64,000 nt of DNA from Armillaria gallica (taxonomy: Eukaryota > Basidiomycota > Agaricomycetes > Agaricales > Physalacriaceae), in contig JBANDB010000016.1 in the NCBI GenBank assembly GCA_037576215.1, positions 372,001 to 436,000 of the forward strand, given 5' to 3'. Made by a program: the position numbers and the translations under genes. The notes beneath the pieces were generated by a model, which saw nothing but the letters and a program-made list of their open reading frames with translations, searched no databases and had not been told where the DNA came from. Of the stretch, positions 22,600 to 34,084 are shown one piece after another. Each line of letters opens with the position of its first letter. Positions within the stretch are counted from its first letter, which is position 1.

Positions 22600-23470
22600 C
22601 GTTTCCAAGCACACGCCACCTGCACGCTGGAACCGTATCGCTAGGTCCAAGAGAGGGAATGGGGAAGAGCTAGTGATAGTCACGGATGTAGCTACGAACA
22701 AGCAGGAAACTACGGATATGGTACACGTGATCGCGGAGGAACCGGACCGTGCCTATGCTCCCAACGCTCTCAATGCCTTTCTCCAAGTCGCCAGTCTCGT
22801 CGAGGCTTCTGGTATACCATAGGTCGAGAGGCTCGTCAAGCTCGCCATAGCTGTCATAGGGCTGCTCGTGGTATGTATGCCGCTTTCGCCGACGGGTGTA
22901 ATTCTTGTCCCTGACTCTGCAGTGTCAATATAAGAAAGGTAAGAACTAAGAAGACGACGGACGTGAAGGAGCAGTGCCACAGCATTATGGATACAGTCCT
23001 CAGTTAGCCAAACACTTTGTCCGTATGCATGGGGAATGAGAAGCAGCCTATTTCCGGGACATTCGCGCAGAGATGGAAGGGACGGTTACCGTTCTCCCGT
23101 GCTGTATTTCCTCCACAGCTAATGGTCACCTCACCGGCATAGCCTGCGATCTGAAAGACGCACAGCCCAAATATGGCAGGGCATTCTTAATGTCAATAAG
23201 TTCCAAGGCACCACACGAGGTTACAAGAAATGTGTCAATGACTTGAAGATGGACTTCTTAGCATGCGTACTTTCGCTTTGCGAATGCAATGGTCTGACCC
23301 TTCCGTGCTGTAGGTTCACATACTGGGGGACAGTATATTGGCGCTTATTTAGATCCGCCGCATCCTCGCCGAGATGCGAAACATAAAGGAAATAGCATTG
23401 AAAGAAGGATCAATGGATTCTGGATCCAAGTATCCCTGTGCTTGGATTTATAGAAGGGATAGCATGTGAT
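22600..23470 (+). pseudogene. Type-2 family gene relic B
   Basis: Nearly identical to relic A from 22,764 to about 23,157, including the shared TAG after Gly-Ile-Pro. The start codon region is replaced by about 137 bp of unrelated sequence (22,620-22,762). Identity drops sharply after 23,158. Confidence 0.65.
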
Positions 23471-24200
23471 AAGTAGTAACAACAAGCCTTCTCTATTACT
23501 TACTCGCGGCACTTGTATCTGTAACTATTACAAGCGAACCGATAATCCTCAAATAATTACGAGTCACAGACCTCAGCTCGCGAGCGTTCCAAGAGCGTTC
23601 AATGCCAAACTGAGATATTCTAGGATTGCTTAGAAAGTAAACAACACCTTTATAGCTGACTTTGATCGCCATGTAGGAAATGTTTCTCTCCACATTCTTG
23701 GTTCCATCAGAGGGCATATTTACTACTCCAACTTCCTGGCTTGAGTTTCTGGTGGTATTCAAGGAGTAAGTAAGTATTGTAAGAAGGCACGACGAATAAT
23801 ATGCCCGAGTCCGCTAAGCCAGAATTAAAATTGAGTTTTTCTGTCCATGTAAGGTATGGTCAAAGACGCCGTGGAAAGGGACGTACATTATCATAGAAAA
23901 GTTGAAAGACCTACTAACCGAATAGGTAGAGATAACCCTCTCTCTACTTTGTCCTTCAGCTAAATGTCCCGGTTCACTGACAAACGACCGTACCAATGCT
24001 TAGAACGTAATTGTTAGCCGCACCACTCAAATTAATTTGCTGCCAGTGGAATGACATATTGTCTTATATCAGTAAAACGATGATTTTACACCTTTCACCG
24101 GAGCTGCGAAACGAAGTGTATAGAACTTTGGATGTAGGTGTGACAATGAATTAAGTCTATACTGGAATGGTAAAACTATTAAAGGAAAGCCGATGGACGA
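23470..24200. repeat. Conserved spacer, unit B
   Basis: Counterpart of 14.89-15.66 and 42.0-42.65 kb, with similar landmarks but about one difference in seven or eight bases by eye. No gene is seen. Confidence 0.55.
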
Positions 24201-24219
24201 TCAATGATGGATGTTCTTG

Positions 24220-24961
24220 TCAAATGCGGCAACCGAGCAGGGGCAGCTCAGGGTAAAAAAAAAAGGCAGTGATTGCAACAGGCTTTTTTGGGATCCGGAA
24301 AATGAACTCCGAGTCCTCCGAGTGATGCACACCAGCCTGGGCCATCAACAGGCAGTGCATCTGCGTGACTTTCAAGTTGCAGTCACCCACTGAATGGATC
24401 TACAGCTGAACGTGAGCTGCGGCACGAAAAATCTGGAAGCGGAAATATTACCACAAAGTCCATCTTCAAATCATCGACGCGCCTCCTGTAAGACTGGATG
24501 GCATCTCTGAAATCGTCGATGCAGAAGACGCCTCTAAAGCCATGGTGCTTGAGCTTAAAATCCTTGATATCTTGCGCCATCCGTTGAAGGTATCTGTAAC
24601 AAGAACATTGAGTACCGTTGAAGAAAAACAACAAATAGAAACGGCAGCCCACTTTTCCATCTCCTCGCAAATATCGATATAACACGAAGTTCCCTGCTCT
24701 CCTTGCAGACGAACGAGGGTGTCGATGATGACAATTGTGTCTGTGATGCTCTCACAGAGCTCTTCAGCATTCTTCTTGTTCTTTCCCTTTTGCTGCAGGA
24801 CAGAGAATTAGCAACAACATTCGTACCGCAAAAAGTATAGTTAAACGAACCTCGAGTAGTTTGAAGACAGCTGCGGCGACCTTGGCCACGTTCTGGATGT
24901 ATGGGACACCGGAAGCTTCAGCGATGTTGGCGACTTTGAGACAGGCGTTGAGTGCAGACAT
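24220..24961 (-). CDS. Type-1 helical-bundle (MLKL-NTD/HeLo-like) protein, intact copy
   Basis: Exons 24961-24851, 24792-24653, 24593-24452 and 24399-24220 (111, 140, 142 and 180 nt) join into an open frame of 190 aa. Introns are 58, 59 and 52 bp with GT..AG ends. The tail has lost a few codons relative to the 15.7 kb paralogue, and ten T instead of nine put the sequence after Phe-Phe-Phe in another frame, adding about a dozen codons before TGA at 24,222. The domain part keeps all positions shared by the other intact copies. Function is inferred from domain resemblance only. Confidence 0.72.
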
Positions 24962-25411
24962 GGTGGTTGGCGGTAAGGCTTGTGCTGTAGAGGGTGATGC
25001 AGAAGCCAGCGTCAAACTGGCAGTGCTATGGCACTGGCCGAATGCCCGTTACCTTTCTTCCCCACTTTGATGTCCAATATCAATTACCTAACAATATTCC
25101 AGGCCGTCCATCTAGGTCAAAATTTCAAGGTCCGTATCTGGTCAAGAAGCGCACTCATCCCCATATCTGTTGAGGGACAGCAGATGCAGCACGTGGACCA
25201 AACAAGGTTCATAGGATGCAGGCATTGTGGAAGTAGTACATTTCTGGTACGGGCCTGAGGCTTCTCATGTTAAAACTTAATGTCCAGTAAGAGTAGTGAA
25301 ATGAGCATGTTGAACTTTTTGGTTGCTTGCAGCCATAATACGGGCCAAAGCTACTCAGCAAAGCAACTCCGCTCCGAGTTGTGTCTAGCCTCGGTCTTAC
25401 GCCTGCATCCG

Positions 25412-25435
25412 ATTCCAATTCCAATTCCAATTCCA
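25412..25435. repeat. (ATTCCA)4 microsatellite
   Basis: Four perfect units. The related segment near 37,586 has a single ATTCCA, so this is a local expansion inside a duplicated module. Confidence 0.85.
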
Positions 25436-25449
25436 TCGACAAAGCAGAG

Positions 25450-25660
25450 GGAGTGAATTAGGATTTGTGGCCATTGTAGCTCTTGCAGTTTCGTCTCGAC
25501 AGTAGTGCTAGTATCACAAGGGCAGTTGAAGAAGGGATAGTCGGATTATTGATGATGAGGTTGACCAAGTAAAAGCCGGACGTCCCCACGCCATCAGCGC
25601 GATTTTCCGTCAGACCGGAGAGGCCGTCTCGATGTCGATGAGCAGCTGAGGTGTATATAT
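25450..25660 (+). other. SHAINAF module fragment, unit B
   Basis: Contains an LQFRLDSSAS start, then CCCCACGCCATCAGCGCG and a CGGAGAGGC landmark matching the 44.4 kb copy. The frame is broken. Confidence 0.35.
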
Positions 25661-25669
25661 GTGTTCATC

Positions 25670-26230
25670 AGTGTCAGTTGTGGAACCGTCCTTGTTTTTT
25701 TTACCTCATAATCATGTCGATGTCTGACTTTGTAGATCCTCTGTACAAAAGTGATCGCTCATGCAATGTCAGATAAGGTAAAAAGGATAAAACCATTGTA
25801 TCATGTTCAATTCCTTGTATCCGACTTATGTCGGGAACATGAGCTGAGATGATGTTCACAAGGCGGAGACGCAAGAGGGTTAGAATTTCATTCCACGTTC
25901 AGGCAGTTCAGGCAGTGCACTGAATGGATATAACATAGGTGATAACATTGGTTACGTAATAGATACTACTGAACGGCGTCTATCAGAGGTGCATTCAGAG
26001 GCGTCAAAGGGAAACGACGCTTACCTTTCGTAGATCTAGGAATCAAATGTGTTGACAAGTAAACCCTGCATTACCGTCAGGACCGACAAAGGCAATTGAA
26101 GACGGAAAGCACACCTACAGTCATGAAAAGCATCGGATGCTCCTTCGACAGCCCTAGCGAACATGATATGAAAATATACCATTAGCGAAGAACAGAAGGG
26201 TGACGAGTAGCCTTTACGTTGACTTTACAT
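25670..26230. other. Spacer before BTB relic B
   Basis: From about 25,930 it matches 17.54 kb onward. No gene is seen. Confidence 0.35.
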
Positions 26231-26235
26231 TGTTT

Positions 26236-26978
26236 CCGACTCTATCATACACCAACCTCCCACATCCCGGACGCTTCTCCATCCAACAAGCATCCGTCTG
26301 GGGTAACAAATACTGCACAATCCCAACGGCCTCGCATCCATTTCCCAAAACATCTTCCACACAAGAGCCATCAGCGCTGACCCGTCGACTATGCATCCGC
26401 CACACCTCACATCCCACTCGATACCCTCCAGAACCTCATCTCACCGCATCGCATGAAATATGAGTGGTTTCACTAGTGCACACATCGAGGTCCGCTCGTA
26501 TGCTTTGAAGCGAACTCGGCCTCATCCTCCCATACAAACCTCGTCACTAGTGCATACACCGGGAGCCGTTCTCGTATGAATGCAGGTGCAGCTTTCAATC
26601 CCCAAGTCTCGGCTGGTGAGAGTACACCTCGAAATCATCAAAGGTGCGCCAAGGAGGGACCGAAGGACTGTTGAGGCAGGCCTAAGGAGTTATAGCCGTA
26701 CAACGACAGCATCGTGTTCGGTTGATAGGAATAGGTTTTATATTTGGTACGAAAGTGAAAGGGCTTGAAATGAAGAACGCGGTGGACCAGAGCAAGACTG
26801 ATGATGGGAGATGGAATAGCATGCTGTCGAGCAAGGATGAGAGACCATCGGCGTCTGGGGTATCGAAGCCAGGATGATACGTGGCTGCGGGGTCTTGCGG
26901 CGCCATCGGAGGGATTGCCGGAAGAAGCCAATATCGACCAAGGGACGGTGCAGGATGGGTATGTGTTGATGACCTCAT
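26236..26978 (-). pseudogene. BTB/POZ relic B
   Basis: Paralogue of relic A with the same two landmarks on the minus strand: FDTPDADG...SLLDSMLFHLPSSVLL near 26,900-26,800 and a CGGC-VDGSALMALVWKMFWEMDARPLGL segment (two parts) near 26,410-26,320. Stops occur in between. The tail motif is clearer here than in relic A. Confidence 0.55.
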
Positions 26979-26999
26979 TGCCGCATGCTCGCTCCGGTC

Positions 27000-28430
27000 A
27001 TCCGGGTCGCATCGACATGACTATATGTTGTCGCAGCCGGTTATCCGTGGAACTGAATGCCACGAGAATTGTAAGAATCGAAGGGTATGAATGAACAAAA
27101 TATCATGCACCAGAGTGTAAGCGTCCCCAGCTGAACCAAAACTTCAAAGCTTCGGGTCGTCAAATCCGATGTTGGACAATGTACGTGGTCTTTACTGCAC
27201 TTTGAGCAAGCTGCTGATGAGCTCGACGAACAGACATTACACTGTCAAACATATCAGGAAATGGAAGAAAACGACACGACATGTCACGTACCTTTTCGCC
27301 ACCCAGTAGCCTCATACGCAGTGCACAACTACTCCAGGCAAATCACCACTTGTCCCTCAAAAACTTGAGTCCACGTCCATTTCTTTCCTTCATTGGTATG
27401 TCTGAGCATATCGAGAGTGCTGATGGATGTGATGAGCGATGAAAGGGAATACACGGAGGACCTTACCAAGAGAAAATCGCGTCAATGGCACAAATGAGTC
27501 ACAGGCACCGAGAATAGCAGTAAAAGAATCTCCTGTATATTCCTTAATGAAGCTGACCACTCAAAGGGAGCAGGAAAAAAATGGTCTACCTTTCCCGCCA
27601 TCATCACTTCGCTCTCAAGTCCTTTCTTTGTCTCACGTCTCTTCGAAAACTAATCCTTGCGCGGCGAATAAGAGAGAAGGGTTTCTTACAAATGCATATA
27701 AATGGCGTTCCAGGATGGCCGACAAGGGGTCGATGGTCGATGGTCGCGGTCACAACAAAGGAGCCATGGGAAATACCGGTGACGTCCTCTATATTTGACA
27801 TCCGGACTTCGGGCCGAGTGATGTTGACACGAACCCATTTACGTTCATGGCCATTCACCCAGTAAGCGAATAAGCAGGGCCTTAGATACCCCGTTGCCCA
27901 ACGATAATTACTGCATGACCAGTGCCTTTTGAATCTGCCAAGGACCACTCAGACTGTGCAAAAACCGCACGACTCGCAAAGGAGCGAGATACGGTCTTCA
28001 GAGGTATCTGCTTCAAATTGTGTAGTAATTTATGTCCGTCTTTTTCAGCTGAACCAATGAAGATCATTAGATGCTCAGACAAATTTCTTCGCATGAGAGG
28101 AAGTTTGGTATATCCACACATTTCTCTGATGAGCACGTGAAGGGATAACCAGGGCACAGGTTGGTATAAAGACTGAATTTCCCATATTCATAGGCCTCGG
28201 AAAGAAGGATCGGTGGTCCCCTCGTACTGAGCTGGCTTTGTTGGACAACACATTCAAGACACCTGATAAGTCGTCATTCTCCGTTCTTTTCCTTCATTTT
28301 CTTACTTTCTTCAGATACATGTTAGATCTGAAGTGGCAGAATATATTCTGCCGGTGGAGACACTCAGCTATCAAGCATTGATTCTACTGCATGTCCTGGA
28401 ATTAATTATTTAAAGTCGACCAGTTGTCAA
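27000..28430. other. Trailing DNA of unit B
   Basis: Matches 18.6-19.75 kb up to about 28.05 kb. Beyond that it is unique, up to the MITE. No gene is recognised. Confidence 0.4.
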
Positions 28431-28436
28431 GTTCTA

Positions 28437-28679
28437 CTGTACTATTACGACTGTATCTTCACGGGTTATTTTTTCGCGTTACGCACTTCACAGAACCACA
28501 TCTTCATTATGATGTCATATACCTTAATAGGCAGTCCGGTGTGAGCCGGACCGAAATAAATCACTATATTGAGTAATTTGAGGCACCAAAAGGGCCTGTT
28601 ACGCGTTATGATGTTCACAGATCTTCATATTACAAGGCCGTGTTACGCGTTATGTGAATATCCAGTCGTAATAGTACAG
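28437..28679. mobile_element. 243-bp MITE, Tc1/mariner-like (TA duplication)
   Basis: Termini CTGTACTATTACGACTG and its exact reverse complement bound the element, and the inverted repeat continues with two mismatches to about 26 bp. TA dinucleotides flank both ends (28,435-28,436 and 28,680-28,681). Internally a TGTTACGCGTTATG word occurs twice. No coding capacity. The family is assigned from the TA duplication only. Confidence 0.8.
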
Positions 28680-29250
28680 TATAATCTGGTAAGGTGTAGG
28701 CTACCGACTACAATTGAAGTATTATAAGAAGGCGCGGCGAGTAATATTCCCGAGTCAGCTCTTAAACTTGAATTAAAATTGAGGCTTTATGTCCATGTGA
28801 TATCGTGATGTATGGTCAAAGACGCCGGGGGAAAAGACGTACAGTACTATGGCAAAATTAATACACCCTACTGAACTCTCGATACAATATAAGTAATTTT
28901 AGATGGTGAAGTCCAAAATATAGAGGCTTGCTTCCACACCATTCCGTCTATTAGGAACCAAGTACATTCAATAAGTGTCACTTATTGAAATTTGGATGTA
29001 GCTGCGAGAATAAATTAAATATATATTGGTACCGTATGGCTGTTAAAGGAAGGCTTATACCTCTGGATCATCCCCGCTGTTGGAGATCAGGATAAAAAAA
29101 AAAGGCAGTGATTGTAACAGGCTTTTTCGGGATCTGGAAAACAAACTCCTCCAGGTGATGCACAACGGCTTGAGCCATCATGTTCGTCAACAGGTGATGC
29201 ATCTGTGTGACCTCCAAATGGCAGTCAACCACTGAATGGATCTACAGAGG

Positions 29251-29255
29251 AATGT
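29251..29255. repeat. Target-site duplication AATGT, left
   Basis: Five bases repeated at 34,085-34,089, directly outside the two LTRs. Confidence 0.95.
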
Positions 29256-29408
29256 TGTTGCAGACAGGCTACGCAGGGACTGAACGGAATGGTAAGGAGC
29301 TGAAGTAGACGGTCAATTGCTAAGGAATTGTGACGTCTACTTCAGGGAAAAAGTCAAACATTATGTAAGCGGTAAACTACTGGTGCATGTCGTTCTCTTC
29401 CTTCAACA
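29256..29408 (-). repeat. Copia LTR (3' LTR of the element)
   Basis: 153 bp, starts TGTTG and ends CAACA. It aligns without gaps to 33,932-34,084 with six substitutions, all at CpG sites. It contains the pol stop codon (29,379-29,377). Confidence 0.95.
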
Positions 29409-32400
29409 CTCCCCCTTGATGCAAGCCCAGTAAGTTAAGCATATGCTCGAGTTTGTCTTGATTAAGTGCTTTTGTAAGGATATCTGCCGGCATCTCATCT
29501 GTACGCAAGTGTTCAACCCAAATTCGGCCATGTTCAACTTCATCATGAAGCCAGTAGAAGCGCAGGTCAAGGTTCTTGACATGACCGTGGTGGTCAGGAT
29601 TGCATGCGACTGATAATGCAGATTGGTTGTCAATATGAAGTGTGGATGGGCCAGTATGCTTGTACCCAAACTCCTCAAATAAGTTTCTGAGCCATAAAAT
29701 CTCTTGACTGGCAGATACTGCTGACACATACTCTGCTTCTGTAGTGGACAGTGTAACAAATGCTTGTAAGTGGCTGAGCCAGCTAACAGCACCAGTTCCG
29801 ATCTTCACAATGAATCCTGAGGTTGATCGACCATTATCTGGGTTTCTTCCATGGTCTGCATCAGAGTAGGTGATTTTGAGATCAAGAGTACCTTTAAGGT
29901 ATCTGAGGACACGTTTCAGAGCTTCCCAATGTTGGACTCCAGGATTTTTGCTGAATCGAGATAAGACACTGACAGCAAATGCAATGTCAGGACGTGTGGC
30001 AATGGCAAGGTAAGCAACAGCTCCAAGGATGTGAATGTATGGTACAGTCCTCATCTTGTCCCATTCTTCTGGTGTTGATGGTGACATAGAGGTTGAAAGC
30101 TTGACATGTGGATCAAGTGGAGTTGTTACAGGATTGCAATCAGACATGCCAGCCCGTTCCAAAATATTGAGAATATACTGGCGCTGACTGAGAGTGAGGG
30201 TTCGGCTTAACTGATCATGTTGGATCTCAACTCCTAGCAGATATGATGTTGGACCCAAGTCACGAAGCTTGAAATGCTCCTTGAGATCAGAGATCACCCT
30301 CTGTACTGACTCCAAAGACTTGGCTGCAATTGTCATGTCATCAACAAAGACAGGGACAATGATTCGATCCTCGCCACATTTGTACACCCAAATGCTGTGC
30401 TCACATCGCACTTGATCAAAGCCTATGGATGTCAGGACACTGTGAAGCTTCTGATGCCACTGTCGGCCTGCTTGCTTGAGCCCATAGATAGACTTGAGAA
30501 GTCGTAGTGCATAGGACTTGTCTTTAGTTTGGAATCCTTCTGGCTCTGCCATGTAAACTTCTTCATCCAGATCTCCATTCAAGAAAGCTGATGAGACATC
30601 AACACTCCATAGCTCCAAATCTTCAACAGCAGCAATTGCCAAGACAGTGTGAATAGCTGCCCACTTGGGAGTAGGTGAGAAGGTCTCAGTGAAGTCGAAA
30701 CCTGGGTGCTGAGAGTAGCCTTTGGCAACATAGCATGCTTTATAGCATTCAATTGATCCATCTGCATTCTGCTTCACCTTGAAGACCCATCGACCACCAA
30801 TTGCATGCTTTCCAGGTGGTAATTTTACCAGCTCAAAGACACCACTCTCTTGTAATGCTGCTAGTTCCTGAAGTGCAGCTTGATACCACTTATCAGCTTC
30901 ATCCTTTGGTCAGGATAATGCCTCAGCTAGGCTCTTTGGCTCATCATCAACTGTTGTCACTTTCATAGCAGCTTGGAGAGCTGACTGGAAAGCATACTCC
31001 AGTGCCTCAGATGTGGAAGCATATGTTGGTGCCTCTAATACAAAGGACATTCCTGCAGCAATATCATCATCATCAATGCCAGTATGGTCACCATGTTCAA
31101 TATTTGTAGAATCATTGGGTTTAGTGATGGGAACATTTGAGGGTGACTTGTCAGGTATGTGGTGCTTAGGCTGTGATGCATTTTGATTTTGACAACCATG
31201 ACCAGTGTTTGGTTCAGGAATTATGAGTCCCTTGCGGTCATACTGTGGTTCAAATTTTGTACGAGGAAGAGGTAGTGGCTGGGCATGCTGAGGTTCAATG
31301 GAGGGCGATGGAGGTGATGACATTGGAAGAGGAGTGAGTGGTGATGGAGGAGGTGATGAGACCTCAGGTAGATCTGGCACCGATACTGGTGGAGATGCTG
31401 GTTCAGAAGGATGTGCAGATAGAGGAAGAGTAGACTCGTTGTTATCTTTAGCTTCTCCCCCTCGACGAGGCTCATAGTGGAGCTCAATATCCTCAGTAGA
31501 TGCTGGATTTGGATCAGGTGCATGTGAAGCCAAAGGATATCCAAAAGGGCTAACAATGTTCTGAGTATTGCCTGGGAGAACACGTTCATCAAATACAACA
31601 TGGCTCAACACAAGGAAGCGATGTGTAGTAGGATTCCAGAATTGCCAGGCCTTGGTGCCTTCAGGATAGCCAACAAGTATGCATTTCTGTGTATGTGGTT
31701 CAAATGCTCGTTGTTTCTTCTTTCGCACTAGCACATATGCAAGACAGCTGAATACCCGAAAATGAGCAATATCAGGCCGCCGATGGTGGCGGTCGTATTC
31801 AGTATAGGGTGTTGAGTCAGGAAGTGCATGAGTAGGGCAGCGATTGTGGACATGTACAAAGAAACGGACAGCATGTCCCCAAAAAGTAGCAGGTAGCTTG
31901 GATTCAATAAGAATGGCATTTGCTCCCTCTGAGATTGTGCAATTAGCACATTCTGCTCGGCCATTCTGGTAAGGCTCATCTGGCTCTGTATGACAACGTC
32001 GAATCCCATGCTCAGCACAAAACTTGATGAACTCTGTACTCATATATTCTCCCCCCTTGTCCTCCTGAAACTCAATGATGTGGAGGCCAGGATGCTCACG
32101 TTCAGCTTGAGCTTTGAACACCTTGAAGGCCAAGAAAGTATCGCTCTTCTTCCTGAGGCATGCTGTTGCCCAGTAGTCGGTTTTGGCACAGATGAATGTG
32201 ACAAAATAACGGTAACCTTCAGGTGTTGCTACAGGCATTGGTCCTTTAACATCACTGTAGACAACTTCAAGGATTTCTTTGGGAGGAGGTGAGCTGGTTG
32301 TGTGAGGGATATCATGGCGATGCTGCTTGCCACCAAGACATGGGACACATATGGGATCAGGAGGACTATCATTGTTGATCTTTGTCATGCCTGTGACAAG

Positions 32401-33909
32401 TTTCTTTGAGTGCATACTCCTGACAATGTCTAAGGAGCAGTGACAGAGACGTCGGTGCCAGAGTGAATCATCCATGGAACATGTACTGAGCAGATTGCAG
32501 TGAAGGGGAGAGAGCGAGGATGGAAATGACCATGTGGTTGCATTGACATATCCCACATTGTCCTCATTTACAGTTGCCGTGAACCATGTCTTATCATCGC
32601 AATTGAAGGAAATGGTTGAATCATCAATGATAATCTTGAAACGTTTCTCACGTGCAAGAGAGAATGGGGAAAGCAAATTATTGCGCAGAGCAGGTACATG
32701 CAGAACATCAGGGATCTCAACCAGGTCTGTCTTCTCCCCCTCAATCTCTGGTTCGATAACTACTGATCCAATACCCTCCGAATAGATGATCATGTCATTG
32801 GCAAGGCGAATGGGAATTATATGCGGTGAATAAATCTTGAACCAGTCATGATTGGGTGTCATTGAGCGAGAAGCACCTGTATCCGTGTTCCAATTAGAGA
32901 TTGCAGGAGAAGAGCGGTCGATAACAGCACGGCTTGCCTTCTCCTCCTTCGCTGAGTTCACCTGTGGTGTGGTTCCCTCTTTTGAATCTCCCTTCTCCTC
33001 ATGGTTGCCTTTGTGATGAAAACGTGAGGTGTTGTTTGTAGCTCGTTCGCGGTCACGACGTTGAGAATGCTTCTTGGTCTCACACTCATTTTCACCATGG
33101 CCCTTGTGTGTGCACCAGCCACAAAGCAGCTCGGTAGCAGCGTTCACAGTTGCGGTGGTGTGGGTAGCATGTGCATGGAGAGATAGGGAGGATGTTGGGT
33201 CAGAGTAGAGCCACTCCTTGTTTTCCTGCGTGTGGAAGAGATCGTGAAGGCCCATGAGAGTGAGTTTTTCGACATTGAGGAAAATGCTGTCAATGAAGGC
33301 AGTGTACTCAGGCATCAGAAGAGCACGAATAAGGGCCATAATCTGGAGCTCCTCATCCAGCTTTGAGAGATTGAAGTTGGAGGGGCAGAGTGAACGGACA
33401 TCTGCCATGATTTTGATGACTCGAGCGTGGAGTGCTGAAAGTGATTCATCAGGGTCCTTGCGAACGGAAAAGAACATGTCATAGGCCATGAAGCGAGTTG
33501 TCGCGGTTTTCTGATGGTGCAGGGCCTTCAGGCTGGTCCACATGCCCACCGGATCGTCACACCTGCGATAATCTTCAACGTTGATCTTCTGAGTGTCATC
33601 CAGGCACAGGAAGATCATCCCAGCGGCAGCCCCCATCTCTTCCATCCAATCTCGCCACTCCCTCTTCTCCTCCTTAGTTGGGTTGTTGGCATCAACGAAG
33701 TCAGGCTCATGAGAGAAACCTCCAGTCACCATCCAGAGCTTGTGGGTTTTGAGCAGGGACTCCATAGCAGGAGCCCAAATGCTGTAATTGTTGGCTGATA
33801 GATTAGCGAAGCCTTTTTTCTCAGGATCAAATCCCATTTTGATGTTGGGCAGTGAAGGTGCTGGAAAAGAGTTGATGGAGCAAGATGTGGGTAAACTCAG
33901 AGTAACCAT
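29377..33909 (-). pseudogene. Copia gag-pol polyprotein with one in-frame TGA
   Basis: One frame of 1,510 codons from ATG 33,909 to TAG 29,377, broken only by TGA at 30,912-30,910. Gag comes first, with a CX2CX4HX4C zinc knuckle near residue 261. The protease has an Asp-Thr-Gly-Ala site near 340. Integrase has an HHCC finger and D, D and E positions near 550, 617 and 650. RT starts after the stop, with a Val-Asp-Asp active site near 1,187, followed by RNase H with Thr-Glu-Ala-Glu-Tyr. The stop lies between a Leu-Ser and a Pro-Lys-Asp of the RT lead, and CGA is the likely earlier codon. The last 10 codons are read from within the LTR. With one stop the element could be recently active or supplied in trans. 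Confidence 0.93.
29409..29417 (-). promoter_or_regulatory. Polypurine tract of the copia element
   Basis: AAGGGGGAG on the minus strand directly abuts the 3' LTR, the place where plus-strand DNA synthesis is primed. The opposite end (33,931-33,920, minus strand GGTTATGGGGCC) is at the primer-binding-site position, but I did not match it to a tRNA. Confidence 0.75.
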
Positions 33910-33931
33910 TCAGGGCGTGGGCCCCATAACC

Positions 33932-34084
33932 TGTTGCAGACAGGCTATGCAGGGACTGAACGGAATGGTAAGGAGCTGAAGTAGACAGTCAATTGCTAAG
34001 GAATTGCGACATCTACTTCAGGGAAAAAGTCAAACATTATGTAAGCGGTAAACTACTGGTGCGTGTTGTTCTCTTCCTTCAACA
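33932..34084 (-). repeat. Copia LTR (5' LTR of the element)
   Basis: 153 bp with the same TGTTG...CAACA ends as the partner at 29,256-29,408. It drives transcription on the minus strand. Confidence 0.95.

Larger units (their letters stand above)
21425..28070 (+). repeat. Tandem duplication unit B (partner at 13.0-19.7 kb)
   Basis: Same order of modules as unit A: type-2 relic at 22.6, spacer at 23.5-24.2, intact type-1 gene at 24.2-25.0, BTB relic at 26.2-27.0. It differs by an insertion of about 137 bp in exon 1 of the type-2 relic and by a SHAINAF fragment at 25.45 kb that unit A lacks. Confidence 0.8.
29256..34084 (-). mobile_element. Complete Ty1/copia (Pseudoviridae-type) LTR retrotransposon
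   Basis: 4,829 bp in total: two 153-bp LTRs, a polypurine tract next to the 3' LTR, and one gag-pol frame on the minus strand. Domain order is Gag, zinc knuckle, protease, integrase, reverse transcriptase, RNase H; integrase before RT is the mark of the copia superfamily. The 5-bp target duplication AATGT is exact. The single defect visible in the coding region is one TGA codon. It is inserted in intron 3 of a type-1 gene, in the same orientation as that gene. Confidence 0.95.

Noticed and set aside
28180..28245. CCTCGTACTGA segment similar to the end of large-subunit rRNA
   Set aside because: Only about 11 bases agree and the flanks do not match rRNA.
31990..33979. Several plus-strand open frames of 60-100 codons opposite copia gag-pol
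   Set aside because: Antisense shadows of the conserved minus-strand frame; no motifs of their own.
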